10,849 nucleotides of DNA from Lachnospiraceae bacterium (GTDB taxonomy: Bacteria > Bacillota > Clostridia > Lachnospirales > Lachnospiraceae). Numbering within the stretch: the stretch's first letter is position 1; every line of letters begins with the position of its first letter. This document shows, piece after piece, positions 6,700-10,849 of this stretch. Location: positions 1-10,849 of the forward strand of contig VSNR01000380.1 in the NCBI GenBank assembly GCA_009774345.1. The letters run 5' to 3'. The notes below the pieces were generated by a model. It was not told where the DNA came from. It was given only the letters and a program-made list of their open reading frames with translations, and ran no database searches. The position numbers were made by a program, and so were the translations under genes.

Positions 6700-6728
6700 T
6701 GGAAAAATGGACTTTTATGTGGTAATAT
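6700..6728 (+). promoter_or_regulatory. Probable yjdF promoter
   Basis: TGGAAA (6700-6705), a 17-base spacer and TAATAT (6723-6728), preceded by TG one base upstream (extended -10), lie right after the terminator hairpin. The start would fall at about 6732-6736, at the first stem of the riboswitch, so the aptamer would open the mRNA. Confidence 0.5.
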
Positions 6729-6730
6729 AT

Positions 6731-6865
6731 AGGGGCAAAGATAAAAACACAACGCAAGATAATCTTGCAGAACTGGTAGGTAGTCCAGTCGCACCGATTT
6801 GGTGTAAGTAGCCCTCCCTCCTTAGGGTCGTCCGTTCTTTGTTCATTACAATTATTTTAAGGAGG
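6731..6865 (+). ncRNA. yjdF (azaaromatic) riboswitch with translational expression platform
   Basis: This leader of the yjdF gene folds into a closed multi-stem unit. The closing stem is GGGC (6733-6736) with GCCC (6811-6814). Inside are GCAAGAT/ATCTTGC (6754-6760/6762-6768), ACTGG/CCAGT (6772-6776/6785-6789) and CACC/GGTG (6792-6795/6801-6804), with an A-rich joining region holding ACACAACGC. Established: the yjdF RNA motif precedes yjdF genes, binds azaaromatic compounds and is thought to switch translation on. Directly downstream, CCTCCTTA (6817-6824) is an exact complement of the ribosome binding site TAAGGAGG (6858-6865). It can alternatively sit in the small hairpin CCCT-CCTT-AGGG (6816-6827), which would free the ribosome site. 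Assignment to the family rests on gene context and remembered motif features, not on a covariance search. Confidence 0.82.
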
Positions 6866-6872
6866 AATTGTC

Positions 6873-7289
6873 ATGGACAAAGTTTCGGGAAAGCTGACAG
6901 TATTTTTTGAGGAATCGTTTTGGGTGGGAGTGTTTGAACGTGTATCAGATGGAACGCTATCTGTGTGTAAGGTTACGTTTGGGGCAGAACCCAAAGACTA
7001 TGAAATATATGATTTCGTTCTGAAAAACTACTATCGGCTACGATTTAGTCCAGCTGTGGCAACTGATGTAAAAGAAGCTGGTCGCAATCCTAAACGGGTA
7101 CAGCGTGAAGTACGGAAACAGATACAAAATACCGGGATAGGAACAAAATCACAACAGGCTTTGAAATTACAGCAGGAGCAGTTGAAAACTGAACACAAAA
7201 TTATGAGCCGAGAACAACGGGAAGCGGAGAAACAGCGACAGTTTGAACTGAAACAGCAGAAAAGGAAAGAGAAACATAGGGGTAGGTAG
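6873..7289 (+). CDS. yjdF: YjdF family protein (DUF2992)
   Basis: A 138-residue protein carrying the whole family pattern. It opens with MDKVSGKLTVFFEESFWVGV, then FGAEPKDYEIYDFVLKNYY (residues about 36-54), FSPAV, NPKRVQREV (73-81), GIGTKSQQALKLQQEQ (89-104) and a strongly basic helical tail ending in KRKEKHRGR. Length matches the family. The N-terminal half is a small beta-containing domain; the tail could bind nucleic acid. Function is not established; its riboswitch control by azaaromatics suggests a response to toxic heteroaromatic compounds. The ribosome binding site TAAGGAGG at 6858-6865, 7 bases before ATG, is the target of the upstream anti-Shine-Dalgarno. It is a stand-alone unit between the terminator at 6658-6698 and the hairpin at 7272-7306, carried here as element cargo. 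Confidence 0.92.
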   Translation: MDKVSGKLTVFFEESFWVGVFERVSDGTLSVCKVTFGAEPKDYEIYDFVLKNYYRLRFSPAVATDVKEAGRNPKRVQREVRKQIQNTGIGTKSQQALKLQQEQLKTEHKIMSREQREAEKQRQFELKQQKRKEKHRGR

Positions 7290-7306
7290 TACCTGCTCCT
7301 ATGTTT
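7272..7306 (+). terminator. 16-bp hairpin overlapping the yjdF stop codon
   Basis: Arms at 7272-7287 and 7291-7306 pair over 16 bp with two G-U wobbles and a three-base loop. The stop codon (7287-7289) lies at the tip. The arms begin AAACATAGG and end CCTATGTTT, so only three T follow; termination is likely partial. It stands 20 bases before the DUF2971 start and could act as an attenuator or mRNA 3'-end stabiliser. Confidence 0.55.
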
Positions 7307-7325
7307 GAATATTGAAGGAGAAAAT

Positions 7326-8279
7326 ATGGTATATCATTATTGCAATGTAGGAACATTTTTGAATATCATAAAAAATCATACTTTGCGTATGTCTGATATT
7401 TTCAAGTCAACAGATAATTTAGAAGCGAAATCTATATTAGATTTAGTGCAAAATAGAATTTATGATATGTATGTTAAAGATGGAGGATTTGGATGTAGTC
7501 CTATTTATGGAATGGACAAAGATAATGCTTTTAAATATATTTTAGAAAGAGTGATGAAGAATATAAGATCTGATAGCGAAAGGTTGTATTATGTAGCTTG
7601 CTTTTCTGAAAAATATGATTTATTAGGTCAATGGAGGGAATATGCCGATAAAAGTAGAGGAATAGCTATTGGATTTGATGAAAAATGGTTTGTAAAATTA
7701 TGTGAAACAGATAAGGAAATGTTTAGATTTGAAAAAGTGCAATATGTACATAATGATAAAAATGTTGATGAAATAATACAAGATAGAGCAGAATTAATTT
7801 ATAGTGGTATTTTAAAAGATATAGATTCATATAATACGCAAGGCTTATTGGAAAGTCAATTTAAGGTTTCGTATGATATAGTATTGGCTAAAAAGTTACT
7901 GTATGAAGATTCCATATTTATTAAAAGAAAAGAATTTGAGATAGAACAGGAATGGAGGTTGGTTTTGGATGATGAAATAGAAAAAACGCGTGATGATTGG
8001 GAATATTATTATAATTGGAAGAATGAGGAATGTAATTCTCAAGATTTTATCCATAAAATTTTTCCGAATGCATTAGAGTTTATGGAACGAAATGGGAAAA
8101 TTGTTTCGTACTTGGACTTGAAATATGATACTATGGATGAAATGCCTGTAAAAGAAATAATATTAGGTTCAGATTGCAAGGTTGGTGAAAATGATGTTTA
8201 CCATTTGTTAGGATTTTATGGTTATGATGTTAATGATATAAATATACTTAGGTCTAAACTATCTTATAGGTGGATTTGA
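7326..8279 (+). CDS. DUF2971 domain-containing protein
   Basis: A 317-residue protein beginning MVYHYCNVGTFLNIIKNHTL. DUF2971 hallmarks in order: YHYCN (3-7), RMSDIFKSTDNLE (21-33), CFSE (92-95), DLLGQWREYAD (98-108), GIAIGFD (112-118), then EQEWRL (207-212), VKEIILG (275-281) and a closing YRW. Biochemical function is not established. From memory, the domain turns up in accessory and defence-like contexts, so an anti-phage or stress role is possible but unproven. The start at 7326 has GAAGGAG at 7314-7320; an in-frame ATG at 7305 would add seven residues but lies inside the upstream hairpin. The gene is far more AT-rich than the rest of the window, with codons such as ATA, TTA and AAA, marking it as foreign even within the element. 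It is the last gene before the putative element end. Confidence 0.88.
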   Translation: MVYHYCNVGTFLNIIKNHTLRMSDIFKSTDNLEAKSILDLVQNRIYDMYVKDGGFGCSPIYGMDKDNAFKYILERVMKNIRSDSERLYYVACFSEKYDLLGQWREYADKSRGIAIGFDEKWFVKLCETDKEMFRFEKVQYVHNDKNVDEIIQDRAELIYSGILKDIDSYNTQGLLESQFKVSYDIVLAKKLLYEDSIFIKRKEFEIEQEWRLVLDDEIEKTRDDWEYYYNWKNEECNSQDFIHKIFPNALEFMERNGKIVSYLDLKYDTMDEMPVKEIILGSDCKVGENDVYHLLGFYGYDVNDINILRSKLSYRWI

Positions 8280-8289
8280 CTTTAGAATG

Positions 8290-8311
8290 TGGCTCTATTT
8301 TGGCTCTAAAA
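8290..8311 (+). repeat. TGGCTCT direct repeats, period 11: putative integrase arm sites, right end of element 1
   Basis: Two adjacent 11-mers, TGGCTCTATTT (8290-8300) and TGGCTCTAAAA (8301-8311), lie 10 bases after the DUF2971 stop. Paired direct repeats at about one helical turn inside an element end are how arm-type sites for the N-terminal domain of Tn916/lambda integrases are arranged. A similar pair with a different core sequence occurs at 8483-8504. The role is inferred from layout only. Confidence 0.5.
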
Positions 8312-8428
8312 ATTTTGACTGGCACAAAAACGAGAGCAATTTTTAAAAAATATGGATAATAGATGCTTGAAAAATGAGAGAAAAACATCCAGTTCAAGCT
8401 ATCCGCCGAGGAGTTCGAGTGAGAGGGT

Positions 8429-8474
8429 AAATCCTCGCAAGTCTTGAAAAATCAGGACTTGCGGGGATTTTTTA
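8429..8474 (+). terminator. 19-bp terminator-like hairpin between the two elements; possible attachment core
   Basis: Arms at 8429-8447 and 8452-8470 pair over 19 bp with only two G-U wobbles around an AAAA loop, followed by TTTT. Three A begin the left arm, so it is near-symmetric and can work in both directions. The stretch 8312-8428 before it holds no gene I can support; two short open frames there (18 and 31 codons) have no recognisable product. Sitting between two sets of integrase-like repeats, this hairpin may be a chromosomal terminator used as the insertion site, or part of the recombination core. Confidence 0.75.
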
Positions 8475-8482
8475 ATTGGCGG

Positions 8483-8504
8483 TGGGTACGATTTGGGTAC
8501 AGAT
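8483..8504 (+). repeat. TGGGTAC direct repeats, period 11: putative integrase arm sites, left end of element 2
   Basis: TGGGTACGATT (8483-8493) and TGGGTACAGAT (8494-8504) repeat with an 11-base period, four bases before the stop codon of the repressor gene on the other strand. The architecture matches the pair at 8290-8311, though the core differs (GGGTAC against GGCTCT), as expected for two diverged integrases. Inferred role: sites for the integrase encoded at 9428-10507. Confidence 0.5.
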
Positions 8505-8507
8505 TTT

Positions 8508-9068
8508 TTAATCCAGATTATTGTTTATCAAACGGTGTTCTGTATCCTCCATAACTTGGTCATGGAGCTGCTGGATGCTGAGGTCGAAAAAGGCATCTCC
8601 ATGCTGTTCGGGGTAAGTGTCCATCCAGCGGTCATAATCTGTTTCGGCTTTAATGAGAGCCTCCCCACGTTTTTTTGCATCTTTGATTTCATTGCATTTT
8701 TCTACATCTTCTAAAAATTTCTCGTAACGCTGGCACCATGCGTTCATCAGCGTCAGGGTTTCAAAACGTATTCCAACTGTATCATTGCCTTCCTCGTCTT
8801 TGCACGCAAAAAGATGTCCGTTGTATTGTCGGGCAATCTGGAATAAGCGGTGCATGGCTTTAATCATGTCAAAATCGGAATTTTCCAGTACCTCTGGATT
8901 AACGGCAAGGGCATTTGCTATTTTTTCAAGGGATGATGGTTTGGGATTGCGTCTGCCGCTTTCGTAGGCACGAATATAGGCTTCGCTTGCACCAACCAAT
9001 TCACCTAACTGTTTCTGGGTAAGACCACGCTCTTTGCGGATGCGGCGTATATTTTCTCCAACGGTCAT
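8508..9068 (-). CDS. XRE-family (Cro/CI-like) transcriptional repressor of element 2
   Basis: A 186-residue protein. Residues 3-60 are a textbook XRE helix-turn-helix: NIRRIRKERGLTQKQLGELV followed by the recognition helix ASEAYIRAYESGRRNPKPSS and SLEKIANALAV. The rest (about 65-186) is a helical domain of unknown type, with no RecA-dependent LexA-like protease motif. It is read from the minus strand with GGAGG at 9076-9080 (plus-strand CCTCC), seven bases before ATG. It is divergent from the excisionase/integrase operon, the standard place for an element repressor that keeps excision off and controls its own gene. The control region 9069-9236 holds promoters both ways and three GAAACA repeats as candidate operators. 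Element 1 shows no comparable repressor inside the window. Confidence 0.88.
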   Translation of the reverse strand: MTVGENIRRIRKERGLTQKQLGELVGASEAYIRAYESGRRNPKPSSLEKIANALAVNPEVLENSDFDMIKAMHRLFQIARQYNGHLFACKDEEGNDTVGIRFETLTLMNAWCQRYEKFLEDVEKCNEIKDAKKRGEALIKAETDYDRWMDTYPEQHGDAFFDLSIQQLHDQVMEDTEHRLINNNLD

Positions 9069-9112
9069 AAGTTTGCCTCCTAAAGTTTTAGCTGTGTATT
9101 TGCACTAAATCA

Positions 9113-9121
9113 ATCATACCA
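9113..9121 (-). promoter_or_regulatory. Extended -10 promoter of the XRE repressor gene
   Basis: On the minus strand this reads TGGTATGAT, an extended -10 (TG-N-TATGAT), about 45 bases before the repressor start. The upstream sequence is T-rich with no clear -35. Confidence 0.55.
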
Positions 9122-9153
9122 CATAAAAAGAAAAAAATAAAGCAAAAAAGATA

Positions 9154-9182
9154 TTGACAAGAAACAAAAGTTACGATATGAT
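9154..9182 (+). promoter_or_regulatory. Promoter of the xis-int operon of element 2
   Basis: A perfect -35 TTGACA (9154-9159), 17-base spacer and -10 TATGAT (9177-9182) form the best sigma-70-type promoter in the window. Transcription would start near 9189 and give a leader of about 48 bases to the excisionase ATG at 9237. A promoter this strong must be repressed in the integrated state, which fits control by the divergent XRE protein. Confidence 0.8.
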
Positions 9183-9218
9183 AAAAACGAAACATAAAGA
9201 TACTATACAGAAACAAAG
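9161..9218 (+). repeat. Three GAAACA direct repeats, candidate repressor operators
   Basis: GAAACAAAAG (9161-9170), GAAACATAAAG (9189-9199) and GAAACAAAG (9210-9218) lie on and just after the xis promoter: one inside the spacer, one at the expected start point and one in the leader. Spacings are 28 and 21 bases. Their placement suits blocking by the XRE repressor, but the region is A-rich and chance is possible. Confidence 0.4.
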
Positions 9219-9236
9219 AGAAGGAGAGGACATAAC

Positions 9237-9431
9237 ATGAATGAAAAGATTTACTACAATGCAGAGGATATTTCTAAGATGCTTGGTGTGAGCATGGGAA
9301 AATCCTACAAGATTCTCAGAGAGATGAACAGGGATTTGGCAGGCAGGGGATTTCTTACGATTGCAGGGAAAATTCCTGTGGAATATTTCAGGGAGAAATG
9401 GTATGGGGCAGCAAAGGAGGCGGTTGTATGA
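9237..9431 (+). CDS. Excisionase-like small HTH DNA-binding protein (element 2)
   Basis: A 64-residue protein with an HTH at residues 6-28 (YNAEDISKMLGVSMGKSYKI) and a wing-like GFLTIAGKIPVEYFREKW (38-55). It shares its plan with the protein at 70-249, and both precede an integrase gene. AAGGAG (9221-9226) is its ribosome binding site. Its stop overlaps the integrase start as ATGA (9428-9431), so the two are translationally coupled. Expected role: directionality factor favouring excision, made only when the upstream promoter is derepressed. Confidence 0.82.
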   Translation: MNEKIYYNAEDISKMLGVSMGKSYKILREMNRDLAGRGFLTIAGKIPVEYFREKWYGAAKEAVV

Positions 9432-10507
9432 GCTGTAATGCAAAGAAAGACCCAAACGGCACTTGGCGGATACAATACCGCTGGACGGATTGGACAGGAG
9501 CGAAAAAGAAGTCGCAGAAAAGAGGGTTTAAAACAAAGAAAGAAGCGGAAGAATGGTATGCGCATTTCTTATTGCAGCAATCTTCTGACCCAACAATGAC
9601 GCTGGCTGATTTTTGGGAAATTTACAAAGCGGATATGGAAAAGCGCCTGCGGAAAACGACCATGAAACAGAAAGAGTATGTGATGAATGATAAAGTCCTG
9701 CCTTACTTTGGCAAGACACCAATCAATGAAATCACTGCACCTATGATAAGGAAATGGCAAGGGGAAATGATGGAGAAGGGCTTTAAGCCGACTTATCTGA
9801 AAACCATACATAACCAGCTCAGCGCCATTCTGAATTATGCAGTTAATTTTTATGATTTGCGATCCAATCCATGCCGGAAAGCGGGAAGTATGGGAAAGAG
9901 CAGGGCGGATGAAAGACCATACTGGACTTTGGAGGAATTTCAGAAGTTTTCCGATGCGATTATGGATAAGCAGGATTCATGGGTTGCATTTCAGATTTTA
10001 TTTTGGACAGGAATGCGTTTGGGAGAACTGCTTGCTCTTCAGGTAAAGGACGTAAATTTTGGGGAAGGTACGATTACGGTTGATGAATCCCTTACTAGGA
10101 TTGACGGAGAGGATTTGATTACAGCTCCAAAAACGGAAAGTTCCATCAGGGTAATTACGATACATAAGGAATTGCAGGAGGTAATCAAAGAGTATATTTC
10201 AACACTCTATCGGGCAAGGGCAGGAACGCGTCTTTTTGCAGGACGGACCAAGAGCTTCTTTGAGCATGAAATGGAGAGGGGGATTAAGCTGTCAGGCGTG
10301 AAAAAGATTACTGTTCATTGTACCAGACACAGTCATGCAAGTATGCTCGTGCAGATGGGATTCAGTCCTGTCGAGATTGCAAAACGGTTAGGACATGGAA
10401 AAGTTACTACCACGATTGAAACATACTGTCATCAGTCTATGGATGCGCAGATAAAAATTGCGGACAGGCTTGGAAAAGTGGAGAGGGGTGAGGAAAGTGG
10501 CGTGTAA
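9428..10507 (+). CDS. int: Tyrosine recombinase/integrase of element 2
   Basis: A 359-residue protein from ATG 9428, chosen because AGGAGG (9416-9421) lies six bases upstream and because it gives the ATGA coupling to the excisionase; an in-frame ATG at 9398 would overlap that gene by 34 bases. Residues 1-50 are the arm-binding beta domain (GTWRIQYRWTDWTGAKKKSQ), about 58-155 the core-binding domain and 165-359 the catalytic domain. Catalytic residues: R197 (GMRLGE), K235 (APKT), H297 and R300 (HCTRH), H323 (LGHG) and nucleophile Y333 (ETYCHQ). It is a homologue of the integrase at 270-1352, with the same domain lengths but many substitutions, so it probably uses different sites. Confidence 0.94.
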   Translation: MSCNAKKDPNGTWRIQYRWTDWTGAKKKSQKRGFKTKKEAEEWYAHFLLQQSSDPTMTLADFWEIYKADMEKRLRKTTMKQKEYVMNDKVLPYFGKTPINEITAPMIRKWQGEMMEKGFKPTYLKTIHNQLSAILNYAVNFYDLRSNPCRKAGSMGKSRADERPYWTLEEFQKFSDAIMDKQDSWVAFQILFWTGMRLGELLALQVKDVNFGEGTITVDESLTRIDGEDLITAPKTESSIRVITIHKELQEVIKEYISTLYRARAGTRLFAGRTKSFFEHEMERGIKLSGVKKITVHCTRHSHASMLVQMGFSPVEIAKRLGHGKVTTTIETYCHQSMDAQIKIADRLGKVERGEESGV

Positions 10508-10832
10508 GCGTGAAGCAAGGTTTCGGCGAAATACAATCGCATTCTGGCTGAGTGATGAAGAAAAAGTCCAAGTGGAAGCGAGGATTATATTATCAGGACT
10601 TCCTAAAGGGGATTATTACCGCAATGCTATATTGGGACAGGAAGTGAAGGTAACTGCCGGAAGTTATATGTCTAACAGAGTTGCAAAGGTTTTGGAGCAG
10701 ATATTGGGGCATCTGAAAAACGGGAATATAGAAGATGAGAAATTACTGCTGGAATTGGTAAAGCAGTTGTTGGAAGTCGAACAGAATAGAAATGCTTCTG
10801 CTGGTAACAGAAGCACTTCAAAAACAGATTAG
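10497..10832 (+). CDS. Ribbon-helix-helix mobilization accessory protein of element 2 (MobC-like)
   Basis: The protein has 111 residues if translation starts at GTG 10497, preceded by GAGAGGGG at 10481-10488 and overlapping the integrase end by 11 bases. An ATG at 10458 would overlap by 50 bases, and its first 13 residues do not resemble the paralogue. Residues about 8-50 (RRNTIAFWLSDEEKVQVEAR, SGLPKGDYYRNAIL) match the RHH region of the protein at 1357-1680, including the SDEE and SGL-K-Y landmarks. The C-terminal helix (LLLELVKQLLEVEQ) may dimerise; the tail is polar. The gene order xis, int, RHH repeats that of element 1. Its downstream partners lie beyond the window. Confidence 0.75.
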   Translation: MACKREARFRRNTIAFWLSDEEKVQVEARIILSGLPKGDYYRNAILGQEVKVTAGSYMSNRVAKVLEQILGHLKNGNIEDEKLLLELVKQLLEVEQNRNASAGNRSTSKTD

Positions 10833-10849
10833 GCACTTAACAATGAAAT

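Noticed and set aside
6614..6811. 65-codon open frame on the plus strand starting inside the MerR-type palindrome
   Set aside because: It has no ribosome binding site, runs through the terminator hairpin and the riboswitch stems, and its product has no protein-like pattern. Conserved structure in this stretch is explained by the RNA.
8395..8450. Possible tRNA fragment around GAGTTCGAGT as an integrase target
   Set aside because: TTCGA is present, but the flanking bases do not form a T-arm or acceptor stem and no CCA-like end follows; the pairing present belongs to the terminator-like hairpin.
8493..8714. 73-codon open frame on the plus strand
   Set aside because: It is antisense to the XRE repressor, lacks a ribosome site and starts inside the presumed arm repeats.

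Overview
The window is accessory DNA from a low-to-mid GC Firmicute, most likely a gut Clostridium of the Lachnospiraceae type. The evidence is strong AAGGAGG ribosome binding sites, TTGACA/TATGAT promoters, and protein families (Tn916-like Xis/Int modules, a MobV relaxase, YjdF) typical of that group. I assign no species. Nearly everything belongs to two related integrative/mobilizable elements lying head to tail in the same orientation.

Element 1 (from before position 1 to about 8.3 kb). Positions 70-5216 are a co-directional core: a small excisionase-like HTH protein, a tyrosine integrase, a ribbon-helix-helix mobilization accessory protein, a RecA-fold RepA-like ATPase, a small conserved-looking protein, a MobV/Pre relaxase and a small coiled-coil protein, closed by an intrinsic terminator (5215-5256). 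Two structured non-coding segments sit in the core. One is a mirror-symmetric set of helically phased CGACG/CGTCG pentamers just after the repA-like gene (2818-2900), a candidate replication or protein-binding origin. The other is a packed series of eight hairpins before the relaxase (3280-3466), a candidate oriT or structured RNA.

Cargo of element 1 (about 5.3-8.3 kb). This holds an all-helical HEAT-like protein and an MBL-fold hydrolase transcribed together. They are followed by a 307-base control region with an isolated MerR-type operator/promoter palindrome, a terminator and a yjdF-type (azaaromatic) riboswitch, whose anti-Shine-Dalgarno is an exact complement of the yjdF ribosome binding site. 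After yjdF comes a hairpin and a conspicuously AT-rich DUF2971 gene, likely a recent acquisition and possibly defensive.

Junction (8280-8507). Two different pairs of direct repeats with the same 11-base period (TGGCTCT and TGGGTAC) flank a 19-bp terminator-like hairpin. I read them as the arm-type integrase sites at the right end of element 1 and the left end of element 2, with the attachment site between them.

Element 2 (about 8.48 kb to beyond the window). A leftward XRE-family repressor is divergent from a second xis-int-RHH module. The control region between them has a consensus promoter and three GAAACA repeats. The order xis, int, RHH protein matches that of element 1, but the second element adds its own repressor; its remaining genes lie outside the window.
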